Source of the DNA: CAZYTM01 sp964649725
GTDB lineage: Bacteria; Desulfobacterota; Desulfuromonadia; Geobacterales; Geobacteraceae
Assembly: GCA_964649725.1 (NCBI GenBank)
Contig: CAZYTM010000006.1
Span: forward strand, 150,285 to 214,284
DNA length: 64,000 nucleotides
Direction of reading: 5' to 3'
The first letter of the stretch is position 1; each line of letters starts with the position of its first letter. The position numbers and the translations under genes were made by a program. Of this stretch, positions 32,853 to 42,822 are shown in pieces. The notes beneath the pieces were generated by a model. That model searched no databases, was not told where the DNA came from, and saw only the letters and a list, made by a program, of their open reading frames with translations.

Positions 32853-34742
32853 TCAAAACTGTCTGGTAAAATTAACTCCATATTTCTTGGCACGATCAAA
32901 GTATATTCCAATTGGCTCCTGGTATGTTTCTGGACAGAGCCCATCTCCACCCCTCCGCGAGTAATTTTCAATACATTCAAGAGTCTTCTGATCCAGCTGT
33001 TTCATGTCCCGATAAATAATTGAACTTGCCCAATTATCTTTGTAGCTAATAAGACAGAAAAACCAAAAAGCCGCTAAGAATAGACCTCGCCACTTTGTTT
33101 TCTCCAACAATATCCACCAAGCAATTGCGGCATAAGGAATCAGCATAAAGGCAAATTCAGCATATCTGGAGGATTTGGACGCCCCTAACAGACTACCTCT
33201 CCCAATGCTGATAGCCCCCAGAGCAGCCAGGACTCCAAGGATTGCAGTCACGATTTGCCAAGTTCTTGATTCCCAGCGAGTATCTTTATTTTTTACAAGC
33301 AGAATGACAGGCAGTATTGTAATTGACAAACAGAGTATTCCGGTGAGCATGCTTTCTTCTCTGAATCCAAAACCAAGACCCACAAGATTAATGATACATT
33401 GCCAGAATTTTATATCAAAAGGAGAAAGCAATGACCATGGTGGCGCTGGCTGTTTATCAACGTAAAGCCAGATAAAATAACCAAGTCCGATGACCAGATA
33501 ACAGATGCATAGAGACAATAATGCATATCTTTTTCTATCAGGTTTAGTGTAATCACAGCAGAACACATAGCAACTCTTGCAAACAAGGTAAACAGCAGCA
33601 AAAGCTAGCCCATGCGAATAGGAAAACATTGCGGCTAATATACAACAACAAAAAAGGATTGCTGATTTTATCGAATTCTCACTGTCAGCCACATAATTTA
33701 ATGCAACTACTGAAAATAGAATAACAAAGTGTGTCTGTGACATTTGTGCGACAGCATGATTCGCATAAGCTATAGGAGACAACATAAAGAGCATGAATAA
33801 TATGAAATAAGGGAAATCACCTTTTCCTATCACCCTGCTCTTGAAACGATACACTGCTAACAGCATGAAACCAAAAATAATATAATTAATTCTTTTCTGT
33901 TGTGCAAAATCTAGGCTGCTTAAATTAAGACTGAGCCATGCAATCAGTTTTGTAAAGACTATCTTATGATAATCCCAGACACTGAACAGCCATTTCAGAG
34001 AAAAACCATCTATTAACCCATTAGGCCCAAAGTAATACTTCCATTCCTCCCAGTATGGGACATCAACTGCATTCCCCCAGATAACTGAATATTGATACAA
34101 ATAAACTAATATAAATAGAACTATTGCCGTTCGTGATAGGTACTCCTTATATTCAAGAATCGGCTTTTGCCCAGGGAACAGACTTAGTATCCATATCCCA
34201 CAGAGCAATAATCCGAGCCCACAGACTAGCGCAGTGGCAATTCTGAAGTTGTAGCTATTGTAAAAACCCTCTTCAGGGATGGCTGATATTTTGAGTGAAT
34301 CATCAGGCATGGCTAAAAGCAGAGGAGAATCTAGATTACATGGTTCATGCAATATTTTGCCATTTTTTTTGGTTTTTTTATTGCACCCAATGCTGCTGCC
34401 CCAACTATAACTGACCTGCTTATTTTCCAATATTATCCTGTCAATCTGGTATTGTCCTACAGACGCCAAAGGTGGGATGGTTATGGATGAAGGGGGCATT
34501 GCCGGAAGACCAATGGCATAAAAACAATCAGCACCGGTATTGTCACCAATGGTAAATTTCACCTTATCAGTGGAACTATTTTTCGCATTTACTATAGAAA
34601 CTTGTCTAACTCCCATTTCAAGAGTTTTAGTTTCAATAATAAGTGTCGCAGCATTGTACCTGCTGACATGAAAACCTATAAGTCCAGATACAACTGATAT
34701 GGCAATCAAACTCGCTATAAGTAATTTATTGATAGCCATCAT
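32853..34742 (-). CDS. Polytopic membrane protein, unknown (possible GT-C)
   Basis: The protein has 629 residues. One N-terminal helix is followed by a ~150-residue extracytoplasmic domain (TLIIETKTLEMGVRQVSIV, CNKKTKKNGKILHEPCN). About ten further helices follow, with VPYWEEWKYYFG in the first loop after them, a possible acidic active-site loop. This N-terminal domain before the membrane part resembles some bacterial glucosyltransferase-like or DUF-type GT-C proteins, but I do not recognise the family. A good AAAGGTAGA precedes ATG ATG. Base composition is more AT-rich than in the flanking TMTC genes. Confidence 0.6.
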   Translation of the reverse strand: MMAINKLLIASLIAISVVSGLIGFHVSRYNAATLIIETKTLEMGVRQVSIVNAKNSSTDKVKFTIGDNTGADCFYAIGLPAMPPSSITIPPLASVGQYQIDRIILENKQVSYSWGSSIGCNKKTKKNGKILHEPCNLDSPLLLAMPDDSLKISAIPEEGFYNSYNFRIATALVCGLGLLLCGIWILSLFPGQKPILEYKEYLSRTAIVLFILVYLYQYSVIWGNAVDVPYWEEWKYYFGPNGLIDGFSLKWLFSVWDYHKIVFTKLIAWLSLNLSSLDFAQQKRINYIIFGFMLLAVYRFKSRVIGKGDFPYFILFMLFMLSPIAYANHAVAQMSQTHFVILFSVVALNYVADSENSIKSAILFCCCILAAMFSYSHGLAFAAVYLVCKSCYVFCCDYTKPDRKRYALLSLCICYLVIGLGYFIWLYVDKQPAPPWSLLSPFDIKFWQCIINLVGLGFGFREESMLTGILCLSITILPVILLVKNKDTRWESRTWQIVTAILGVLAALGAISIGRGSLLGASKSSRYAEFAFMLIPYAAIAWWILLEKTKWRGLFLAAFWFFCLISYKDNWASSIIYRDMKQLDQKTLECIENYSRRGGDGLCPETYQEPIGIYFDRAKKYGVNFTRQF

Positions 34743-34838
34743 TCTACCTTTACTTTATTCAAAATATTAGCTACAAGCATCCGTGCTGCAGATTAACGTT
34801 GCAGACTCTGCAGATTTATTGACGCTGCTACTTTACTT

Positions 34839-36509
34839 TTAGCGTTTCTCCCAATACCAGAGTATCGGCCCTTTCTCTTCACCTGCCTGCCTGAAGTCCT
34901 CTTGCGACGCCACAACTCTCCCTATAGCCTGCAGGGCAAGCCCGCGGAAGTGAAAATAGACCGGGTGGGGGTAACCAGCAATAGCAATAGTGAAGTCCCT
35001 TATCGCCAGTTCATACTGCCCTGCACAGCGCAACGCTTCAGCGCGGTGTGCATAGAGGTTGTACATGTAAGGCTGCCAGACCGATAGTGGTTTGTCGATA
35101 GCACGCGAGAGGTCTTCTATAGCCTCCTCATATCTTCCTACAGAATAGTAGAACTTCCCTCGCTCTTTATAGGCAATTGCGTCAGGTTTGACCATGATGA
35201 CCCTAGACCAGTAAGTTCCTGTATCCATCCAGAAATTTATCAGGTAGAGAGTCATTCCTGCATAGAAAAGCAGCACCCCCCAGACAATATTAGGTGCAAC
35301 TGTTTTCAGTGATCGCCATTTTTTCGCAACTTTACTGCAAATTGCCGTGAAGAGCGCCGCTGCAGTGATACTCAGCGCAACAGATGGCAAATAGGTAAAC
35401 CTGGCCGCATATGCCTGGTCTCCATTCTGCAAAAAGGCAAGTACCGGAAGCAATGGTAGGAGAAAGGCGATCATGCTTGCAAGCATCCATGGGTATTTAC
35501 CCCGAGCGGAAATTATAGCCACGAAAGCAATGACCACGACAATGGACTTCACCGTATATGAAAGCGGAATCTGCTCTGGGATCAGGTAGCAAGGAATTAT
35601 TCCAAACGGAAGCAGTATCATCCAGCAGTATTCATATATGGCCGCTCCGGAGACTATGAATCGCTGGCTGAGGGGAAAATTGGCAAGCGAGACAAGATAA
35701 TTGCTCTCCGAGGCAAAGTGTATGGTAATCACTGTCATAGCAGCCGACATGGCTAGAAAAGGGATTTTCTCCAGCAGTATCTGCAAAGTCCGCACTTTTC
35801 CCAACCTTCCGCACGGATACCAATCCAGAAGCAGTAACAGTAACGGGAAGATAACACTTACAGATTTTGCCATGAGAGAGCAGGCAAACATTACCAGCGA
35901 TATCAGGTAAAATCTCGTCCCGGAGCCTGACTCATCCTTTTTTCCAACATAGCAGAGATAAAAAAACAGAGCTCCCAGGACAAATAGCCCGTTGAGAACA
36001 TCCTTTCGCTCTGCAACCCACGCAACCGACTCAACCCTGAGTGGATGTATCCCGAACAGTAGTCCTGCTGTCAGTAGTTGCCAATGATAGGGCATGGAGA
36101 AAGCTACCGTATCTGGCAAATCATCAGGGCATGTCACCCCTGGTAGCGATTGCTCATAATTGCATGCAATAAGCCTCAATATCCGGTCAGAGATAATTAC
36201 TACCAGCCCTGTGTTAATGGAATGCAAAATGACATTGGTCAGATGATATCCAAGTGGATTAAACCCCCAGAAGAAAAAGTCGACGGCAAAAGATATCCAG
36301 GTGAGCGGCATCCACCACCCTGCATGGCTAGAGGTGAATGCCGCATAAATCAGTTCCCGATCCATTTTCCTGATCAGGGGATTGTTGAGAACATAATCTG
36401 GGTCATCAAGATTTACAAACCCACAGCCAAGCGAACGCAAATATACAATTAATGATATCATTGCAGCTATTGCAGCCATGGCCATGATTTTATTGCCGGT
36501 ATAGCTCAT
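34839..36509 (-). CDS. TMTC-like membrane glycosyltransferase with TPR
   Basis: The protein has 556 residues. Signature stretches are VNLDDPDYVLNNPLIRK, HLTNVILHSINTGLVV, GIHPLRVESVAWVAERKDVLN and YAARFTYLPSVALSI. The C-terminal TPRs include YKERGKFYYSVGRYEEAIEDLSRA and FHFRGLALQAIGRVVASQ. It is about 50% alike by eye to 40931-42556 (VNLDDPLFVINNQ, HLTNILLHAANSALVV, HPLRVESVAWVTERKDVLN), so the two arose by duplication. Family role is protein O-glycosylation from polyprenyl-phosphate sugars; the bacterial members are poorly characterised. Confidence 0.82.
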   Translation of the reverse strand: MSYTGNKIMAMAAIAAMISLIVYLRSLGCGFVNLDDPDYVLNNPLIRKMDRELIYAAFTSSHAGWWMPLTWISFAVDFFFWGFNPLGYHLTNVILHSINTGLVVIISDRILRLIACNYEQSLPGVTCPDDLPDTVAFSMPYHWQLLTAGLLFGIHPLRVESVAWVAERKDVLNGLFVLGALFFYLCYVGKKDESGSGTRFYLISLVMFACSLMAKSVSVIFPLLLLLLDWYPCGRLGKVRTLQILLEKIPFLAMSAAMTVITIHFASESNYLVSLANFPLSQRFIVSGAAIYEYCWMILLPFGIIPCYLIPEQIPLSYTVKSIVVVIAFVAIISARGKYPWMLASMIAFLLPLLPVLAFLQNGDQAYAARFTYLPSVALSITAAALFTAICSKVAKKWRSLKTVAPNIVWGVLLFYAGMTLYLINFWMDTGTYWSRVIMVKPDAIAYKERGKFYYSVGRYEEAIEDLSRAIDKPLSVWQPYMYNLYAHRAEALRCAGQYELAIRDFTIAIAGYPHPVYFHFRGLALQAIGRVVASQEDFRQAGEEKGPILWYWEKR

Positions 36510-36521
36510 ATTTCCTGTAAC

Positions 36522-38390
36522 TCACTGTGCATGGTGCCCGGGAAAATACCTGGTCAAGAGATAGTGAAATCCTGCCTCTGAGTGTAGTTTTGTCAGCTTT
36601 TCGCTGGAACATACCAGTTGATAGTCATTGAAACCGCGTTGGAAAGCTACCTCCAGCCATTGCAGCGACTTTGCTATATTACCTGTAGCGGCTTCCACGC
36701 AGGCTAGCTGAAACGCTATGCCGGGGTCATCACCTGCCATAGCCTCGGCCTTGGCATAGTACCCCCTTGACTTCTCCATTTCTCCCAATTTATAAGTCAG
36801 GTCTCCAAGATAAAAGAGCGGCTGCATTGCATCCGGTTGCAATTTATGGGCACGTTGAAAAGAGTGCTCAGCTTGCTGGTAATTCTTCATCATCACTTGA
36901 GCATTGCCAAGGGCTGTCCATCCCATGACATTTTCAGGATTATCTTTCAACATCCTGTTGAGAATTGCCACCGATTCTGCATAGTCACCCTTTTCAAAAA
37001 ACAAAATCCCCATATTATATATAGTAATGGTACTCGTCGGGTTGAGTCCCAAGGCACGCCTGTACGCCCTCAATGCTTCATCCTGCAGCAAGGGGGCTTT
37101 TTGACAGGCTTCTCCGTATCTCTGCCAGGTGACTGACTTGTCAGGACTTTTCCCCACTGCATCACGCCAGAGGGTTACTCCGTTTTTCCAGACCCCTGCC
37201 CTCTGGAAAGATACAACCCCGAGTGTTGCCACTACCGATACAATAAGCAATCCGGCCGGCAGTATTCCGATCTTTTCCTTCACAACATTTACACCGACGC
37301 CTACGAGTGCCCCAATCCCAAGCATCGGGAAGTAGAGGTACCTGTCATTTATCAGAGTCACAAGGGGAACTATCTGGGCAACCGGAATCAGACCGACAAC
37401 AAAGACCATTGCCCAGAAGCCGAGTTTTTTATCATAACAATACATCTTATAGGCTAGCAGCACAATAGCGGCAATTAGCATGGCAGCAACGACAACCGCC
37501 GGATCAAGGGAATCATGAATCTGCGGGTCATATTCAGCACTCAGCCCTTTTGGCCAGACAAGAAATTGCAGATAACGCAAGAATACCGTCAGCATGGTGA
37601 AAAATGTTGCCACAGGGCTTCCCCCATGGTACTGAAGAGCACGCCCCCCACCGGCACCCCAGCTACTAAAATCAGGGCTCTGGCTCTGGTATGCCACAAA
37701 TGCAATCACAGCAGCAGACAACAGGTAAGGGATCTTGTCCTTTATTCTGACTCCGCCTCTCCCGGTCTCAAAAAAGTTTTCATAAAGAACCAGCACAACC
37801 GGCAGAATCACTGTCACCGATTTGGTAAGCAGTGCCATAAGGAAAGCGGCGACTGAAAGAATATAGACGGTCCGTTTCCGGATAATTGCATTGCTGCGAT
37901 ATAGACGATAACTTTCCCAAGAGAGGAGAAAAAAGAACATCGCCAGCAGGTTCTTTCGCTGGGATATCCAGACTACCGACTCCACCTGTACCGGATGTAA
38001 AAGGAAGACCAATGCCCCGGCAAGTGCCGTTATTTTCTGGTCGTGCAGTTTTAGCAGGAGATGATAGAACAATATGCCGTTAAAAATGTGCAGCACCATG
38101 TTATGCAGAAGGTAGCCCCCTGGCCAGAGCCCCCACGTCTGATAATCGAACATATAAGAGAGCATCTGCAGCGGAGCATAATTCCCTACATAATAGCTGG
38201 TAAAGACTGTGCAAATATTATCCCAGGAAAAACCTTGTATGGCTTGATTTTCGGTTATATATTTATTGTCATCCCAATTCAGCAGGAATTCGTGATTGAG
38301 TATCCGTCCATAAACTACAAATACTACTACTGCAAACAGCAGCGTCGGCATCAGGTAAGGGCGGACAGCCGTCAATCTTGGATTCGACAT
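36522..38390 (-). CDS. TMTC-like membrane glycosyltransferase with TPR
   Basis: I choose the ATG at 38390 (MSNPRLTAVRPYL, 622 residues), 7 nt after AAGGATG; the longer frame to 38510 overlaps the aminotransferase gene. Motifs are LNWDDNKYITENQAIQG, HNMVLHIFNGILFYHL, HPVQVESVVWISQRKN and NDRYLYFPMLGIGAL. Six or so C-terminal TPR units follow (IYNMGILFFEKGDYAESVAIL, GWTALGNAQVMMKNYQQAE, LFYLGDLTYKLGEMEKSR). It differs from the other two nearby TMTC proteins in its longer TPR array and may recognise a different protein acceptor. The next gene starts 12 nt after its stop. Confidence 0.82.
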   Translation of the reverse strand: MSNPRLTAVRPYLMPTLLFAVVVFVVYGRILNHEFLLNWDDNKYITENQAIQGFSWDNICTVFTSYYVGNYAPLQMLSYMFDYQTWGLWPGGYLLHNMVLHIFNGILFYHLLLKLHDQKITALAGALVFLLHPVQVESVVWISQRKNLLAMFFFLLSWESYRLYRSNAIIRKRTVYILSVAAFLMALLTKSVTVILPVVLVLYENFFETGRGGVRIKDKIPYLLSAAVIAFVAYQSQSPDFSSWGAGGGRALQYHGGSPVATFFTMLTVFLRYLQFLVWPKGLSAEYDPQIHDSLDPAVVVAAMLIAAIVLLAYKMYCYDKKLGFWAMVFVVGLIPVAQIVPLVTLINDRYLYFPMLGIGALVGVGVNVVKEKIGILPAGLLIVSVVATLGVVSFQRAGVWKNGVTLWRDAVGKSPDKSVTWQRYGEACQKAPLLQDEALRAYRRALGLNPTSTITIYNMGILFFEKGDYAESVAILNRMLKDNPENVMGWTALGNAQVMMKNYQQAEHSFQRAHKLQPDAMQPLFYLGDLTYKLGEMEKSRGYYAKAEAMAGDDPGIAFQLACVEAATGNIAKSLQWLEVAFQRGFNDYQLVCSSEKLTKLHSEAGFHYLLTRYFPGHHAQ

Positions 38391-38401
38391 ACTTAACATC
38401 C

Positions 38402-39535
38402 TTAAATAGACCCCGACAAAGAAAAGAACTTCTTGACAGAATTGATTACCGATAGCAAATCTGTCTCCTCCAACTCCGGATAGATCGGCAACGATAGTAC
38501 CCTCTTGCACAGTGATTCAGTTACAGCAAGATCACCAGCGCGATAACCGAGAAAATCATACCCGCGCATAAGATGTATAGGGGTTGGATAATTGATTTTG
38601 GTCTCGACCCCCTGCTCGCGTAGATAGATCATCAACCGGTCGCGAAATGCAGTCCGGATAGTGTAGAGATTATATTGGTGGCAACACTCTTTGCGCACCA
38701 CCGGGAGAGAGATATCCCCGATATCCTTAAGCCCGTCGGCATAGATTTTCGCAATTTCCCGGCGCTTCTCTGCAGCGGCATCGACTCTTGGTAAACGTCT
38801 GTTGAGGAGAGCGGCCTGGATTTCATCAAGCCTGGAATTATAACCTTCCATATCGCTGCAATACTCCGCCTCCATGCCATAATTCCGCAGCCGCCGTAAT
38901 TTTACCATTAAATCCTCGCTGGCAGTGATCATCATCCCGCCATCGCCGAAGGCTCCGAGGATTTTAGTCGGATAGAATGAAAACGCTCCGATGTTGCCAA
39001 AACTGCCGGCACGTCGCCCCTTATAGGTGGCGCCACATGCCTGCGCACAATCTTCTACCACAAGTAGCGACTTTGCGCGGGCAAACTCCAAGAGCGGCTC
39101 CATATCAACCATCTGGCCGAACAGATGGACCGGGACTATACAGCGTGTCCGCTCGGTCAGGATCGCCGGTAGAAGGTTCACATCCAGCAGAGAGGTCCCC
39201 TCTTCCACATCGGCAAATACCGGGGTTGCCCCGGTGGCCCGGATGGCTGCCACGGTAGGCACTGCAGTATTGGCAACTGTTATCACTTCGTCACCTGCGC
39301 CGACCCCAAGTCCCTTAAGCGCCAGGAAAAGGGCGTCAGTCCCGGAATTGACGCCGACTCCGAAAGCTACCCCGCAGAATTCAGCGAATCTCTCCTCGAA
39401 CAGCGCGACCTGGGCTCCGAGGATTAACTGGCCAGAGGAAAAGACCTCATCAACGGCGCAAAGATAATCATCCTTCCGGGCAGCGTAATCGCAAAGGTAG
39501 TCCCAGTATTTTACATTTTTGGTGGTCATATCCAT
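38402..39535 (-). CDS. DegT/DnrJ-family sugar aminotransferase, FdtB-like
   Basis: The protein has 377 residues. PLP-enzyme features are VGVNSGTDALFLALKGLGVG, VVEDCAQACGATYKGR and the Lys-bearing FYPTKILGAFGDGG. This is the sugar aminotransferase group that converts a 3- or 4-keto-deoxyhexose nucleotide to the amino sugar with glutamate as donor. The neighbouring FdtA-like ketoisomerase points to dTDP-3-keto-6-deoxyhexose and a 3-amino-3,6-dideoxyhexose product. The rmlA/rmlB genes that make the precursor are not in the window. GGGGG lies just before the ATG. Confidence 0.87.
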   Translation of the reverse strand: MDMTTKNVKYWDYLCDYAARKDDYLCAVDEVFSSGQLILGAQVALFEERFAEFCGVAFGVGVNSGTDALFLALKGLGVGAGDEVITVANTAVPTVAAIRATGATPVFADVEEGTSLLDVNLLPAILTERTRCIVPVHLFGQMVDMEPLLEFARAKSLLVVEDCAQACGATYKGRRAGSFGNIGAFSFYPTKILGAFGDGGMMITASEDLMVKLRRLRNYGMEAEYCSDMEGYNSRLDEIQAALLNRRLPRVDAAAEKRREIAKIYADGLKDIGDISLPVVRKECCHQYNLYTIRTAFRDRLMIYLREQGVETKINYPTPIHLMRGYDFLGYRAGDLAVTESLCKRVLSLPIYPELEETDLLSVINSVKKFFSLSGSI

Positions 39536-39613
39536 TAACCCCCTGCCGTACGGGAAATCATTTATTTAACAGCTATACTCTCTACTAAATAATATATGCA
39601 AAGTATTTCCGGT

Positions 39614-39976
39614 TCAGTATTCATCATAGATATAATCATCCTCATCGTAAAATTCCGAAGCCAGCACCATAAGGATCGCATCCTGGGAAAAATCATAAAG
39701 CTTGTGCCAATCCTTCGGTTCCAGGATCAGACATTTGTCTGGTCGGTCAAGAGCAAACTGCGACTCCCTCAAACCGTCGTGGTTCCATACCGTACAACTC
39801 CCTTTAAGGCATATCAATGCCTGCCAGGTCATCTGATGACGATGCCCCCCCCGTACAGATTCATCGACACCATAGATATAGAAGATACGCTTGATCGTAA
39901 AGGGGATCACCTTTTCTATTACGGTAAGGTTCCCCCGTTTATCGCAGAATGTTGTCAGATTGATCAACTCAGCCAA
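39614..39976 (-). CDS. FdtA/WxcM-like sugar 3,4-ketoisomerase
   Basis: The protein has 120 residues, TTG start with GAGGTG 4-5 nt upstream. It is a single cupin domain with the family pattern DKRGNLTVIEK, IFYIYGVDESVRGGHRHQMTWQ, LICLKGSCTV, LEPKDWHKLYDFS and ASEFYDEDDYIYDY. FdtA/QdtA enzymes turn dTDP-4-keto-6-deoxyglucose into the 3-keto isomer with no metal redox. It precedes the aminotransferase by 78 nt and the two form a biosynthetic pair. An 8-G tract at 39845-39852 encodes the Gly-Gly before the active-site His (RGGHRH), so slippage there would inactivate it. Confidence 0.87.
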   Translation of the reverse strand: MAELINLTTFCDKRGNLTVIEKVIPFTIKRIFYIYGVDESVRGGHRHQMTWQALICLKGSCTVWNHDGLRESQFALDRPDKCLILEPKDWHKLYDFSQDAILMVLASEFYDEDDYIYDEY

Positions 39977-40054
39977 GTGTCACCTCGATTTTAATTCCGC
40001 GAAACCTCACGAACAACCCCTGTTAATTCGGATACTCTTACCTACACTTCTCAA

Positions 40055-40822
40055 TTATGCTGGTGATGATAACTTTCTGGCAATAACAAAAACAGAACTC
40101 CCCATAGGGAGTGGAGTCACTTTCATAATACGATTTTCTATCCTTACCAGACCGAGCAGTATGGTATTTATCAGCCCGGGAGGCATACTTATATCAGATT
40201 CTATCGTGCTTTGCTCCCCGGATGTTTGCGACTGCAATCTGGTCAATAGCCGATAGCAGAAGATGAGCGGCAATTGCAAGAAAAGCCGGTAAGATGCAAA
40301 TTGCACCGCGAATCCAGCTTTATTTAACCTGTCAGTGACCTGCCTCATGGTATAACGTTCCCGAGTATGCACGGCAATATCATGGCTGCTGCGCAGGAAT
40401 TCATGGGCGGCAAGATTTATTATAATCATCCCCCCAGGTCTAAGTGCCTTATGCAGCCGCGCCATGACACCGATATCGCTTTTGATGGCTGAATGATAAA
40501 GTACATCGATTGAGGTGATGACATCATAGGTATCACTGGCCAATTGCAACTCGTTCAGGTCAGCAAGAAAGGTCGAGGTCATACCTCGTTCCCGACAAAA
40601 GTGGATCGCCTCCTCCGCGACATCACACCCCTCGACTTCACCATATTCACTCATCAGCGCAGTGAGTCGGCCGGTCCCGCAGCCGGCATCGAATATTCGT
40701 AACCTTCGCTGCAACCTTTTTGCTTCCCTGGCAATATGACCAAGCACCAGTTCATGCAGGCCGGCATACCACCAATGGCCATCTTCCACTTCATACATAC
40801 GGCCATATTCACTGATATTCAT
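40055..40822 (-). CDS. Class I SAM-dependent methyltransferase
   Basis: The protein has 255 residues. The SAM motif I is IFDAGCGTGRLTALM, followed by GCDVAEEAIHFCRERG, DLNELQLASDTYDVITSIDVLYH and ALRPGGMIIINLAAHE. The start MNISEYGRMYEVEDGHWWYAGLHELVL is typical of the group often found in glycan clusters next to GT genes. The C-terminal 80 residues contain a hydrophobic stretch that may bind the membrane or a lipid-linked substrate. It probably methylates a sugar or polyprenol-linked glycan. AGGATCG precedes the ATG. Confidence 0.83.
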   Translation of the reverse strand: MNISEYGRMYEVEDGHWWYAGLHELVLGHIAREAKRLQRRLRIFDAGCGTGRLTALMSEYGEVEGCDVAEEAIHFCRERGMTSTFLADLNELQLASDTYDVITSIDVLYHSAIKSDIGVMARLHKALRPGGMIIINLAAHEFLRSSHDIAVHTRERYTMRQVTDRLNKAGFAVQFASYRLFLQLPLIFCYRLLTRLQSQTSGEQSTIESDISMPPGLINTILLGLVRIENRIMKVTPLPMGSSVFVIARKLSSPA

Positions 40823-40930
40823 TGGCGATCCTGTCTATCCAGAACAACTCAAAACTTGCTTCTGACATACTCTAACAGCAGCTTTCTGAGTAGCCAATTG
40901 TATTTTGCGTTTTACAGCTACCGCAGAGTA

Positions 40931-42556
40931 TCAGAACCAATCTATTGGTGGCGGAGCAGGCCCTGCCTGGGCAAAATCTGCGGCAGCCTCTCTTCTTTGC
41001 CCAAGGGCTTCCTTGGCCAGACCACGGTAATAATAGTATGTAGGATGAGGCAAGATAGCGATTGCCCGATCGAATTCCCTGCTCGATTCAGCATAGCGGC
41101 CTAAATCAGCCAAAGCTACCCCACGGAACGCATAGAGGTTGTAAATTAATGTCATCCGTTTGTTTGCAGCAATTTCGAGCGCTTTTGAAAAATCATCAAG
41201 AGCAGCGCTGCTCTCCCCCTTTATCAGGTAATATACCCCACGGTCGCTGTATGCCCTCACCAGCGGTTGCTTCTCTATTACCCGGGACCAGAAGGTTGCG
41301 GTGTTCTGCCAGACATCGATGAGTCGAATCGTCATTACGGTGTAAAAAATCAGGACCAGCAGCGGCAATAACAAGAGAGCCGATAAGTTCTTAATCTTTG
41401 TCACGGCCAGCTTGATATATACGCTGAAAACCAGCCCTGCTGCTGCAATGCTGATAGATACCGAGGGGAGATAGGTATACCTAGCGGCAAAGGCCTGATC
41501 ACCATTTTGTACTATTGCCAGCACCGGCAGCAGTGGCAACAGAAAGCAGAACCATACCGCTGTGATCCCCTGCCATCTTCTACGGGCATAAAGAGCAGAC
41601 AAGGTGACAAGCAGCACGATTGCCGATTTTACAACAAAGGCAATCGGTATCGCATCAGGTATTACGTTGAAAGGGAGGATCCCTGTCGGCATGAGGAGCA
41701 GGCGAACATACTCGAAGATTGCATTACCCGAGATGATGATTCTTTGGGAGAAAGTGAGTTGGGTAAATGGGACCAGCAGCTGGTTCTGGGCAGCAACCGT
41801 TATGGTAATGGCCGATATTGCCAGGGAAAGGAGGAGATAAGGTATTTTTTCCAGCAATACTGACTTGCTCCTCCCCTGGCGAAATCTGTCGAAGGGGTAC
41901 CAGTCGAGCAGCAGCAGCAAGGCCGGGATCACCACACTGATCGACTTTGCCAGCAACGACATGGCAAAGAAGAAGAGCGCTGCAAGGTAATTCCGGTTCC
42001 AGCCACTCGTTGCCGTTGCCGAATCTTTATCATCGGCATAGCGCAAGTAACAGTATATTGCTGCCAGGGAAAATAGACCGTTCAGGACATCCTTCCGCTC
42101 TGTCACCCAGGCTACCGATTCGACCCGCAACGGATGAATACCGAAAAGTAATCCTGCCAGAAGAAACAGCCCTAACTGAAGATATTGCGGTACGCTGGTC
42201 AACCCCTCGGCTATTACCTTCCGGTAGATACGCTCCGCGATTAAGACCACCAGCGCGCTGTTGGCGGCATGCAGCAGGATATTGGTCAGGTGGTAGCCAA
42301 GCGGGTTCAGCTGCCAGAAATGATAATCGATTGCCAGGGAGATCCAGGTGAGCGGTATCCAGAGATCGAACTTGGGGAGAGAGAACGCCCAGACCAGCAG
42401 ATTGCGGTCCAGCCCCCTGATGGCCTGATTGTTGATAACGAACAACGGGTCATCCAGATTGACAAAATCGCAGCCCAGCGCCCGCAGATAGACTAAGAAG
42501 GTTACAAAACCGGCTGTTAAAGATGCATATACCAGATTTATACTGTATTTGCTCAA
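40931..42556 (-). CDS. TMTC-like membrane glycosyltransferase with TPR
   Basis: The protein has 541 residues, with a TTG start close behind GGTGGGA. Motifs are VNLDDPLFVINNQAIRG, HLTNILLHAANSALVV, GIHPLRVESVAWVTERKDVLNG and FAARYTYLPSVSISI, then TPRs (AYSDRGVYYLIKGESSAALDDF, YYYRGLAKEALGQRREAAADF). It is the close paralog of 34839-36509. The gap upstream (42557-42822) holds no gene and may contain its promoter. It would transfer a sugar to exported proteins; donor not known. Confidence 0.82.
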   Translation of the reverse strand: MSKYSINLVYASLTAGFVTFLVYLRALGCDFVNLDDPLFVINNQAIRGLDRNLLVWAFSLPKFDLWIPLTWISLAIDYHFWQLNPLGYHLTNILLHAANSALVVLIAERIYRKVIAEGLTSVPQYLQLGLFLLAGLLFGIHPLRVESVAWVTERKDVLNGLFSLAAIYCYLRYADDKDSATATSGWNRNYLAALFFFAMSLLAKSISVVIPALLLLLDWYPFDRFRQGRSKSVLLEKIPYLLLSLAISAITITVAAQNQLLVPFTQLTFSQRIIISGNAIFEYVRLLLMPTGILPFNVIPDAIPIAFVVKSAIVLLVTLSALYARRRWQGITAVWFCFLLPLLPVLAIVQNGDQAFAARYTYLPSVSISIAAAGLVFSVYIKLAVTKIKNLSALLLLPLLVLIFYTVMTIRLIDVWQNTATFWSRVIEKQPLVRAYSDRGVYYLIKGESSAALDDFSKALEIAANKRMTLIYNLYAFRGVALADLGRYAESSREFDRAIAILPHPTYYYYRGLAKEALGQRREAAADFAQAGPAPPPIDWF

Positions 42557-42822
42557 CTTCCCACCATAATGAGTAACCCTATTTGTCAGACCTTTAACCA
42601 GAATTACAAATTTAAAGCACGATTACCTTTAATAGCCTTATCTGCGTATTCGAATAGGGTAACGCTAGCCAAGGTAACATTTAGGTTAGAAAGAAATTGA
42701 TATAGCAATCGTGTGGCTTGACCAATCCGGCCCAGACAGTCAACAGCAGCACGACAATACAACATACGATGTAATTGATTCTCTTCACTGCCGACTCTCA
42801 GCGTTAAAAGAGCTGTATTTCA

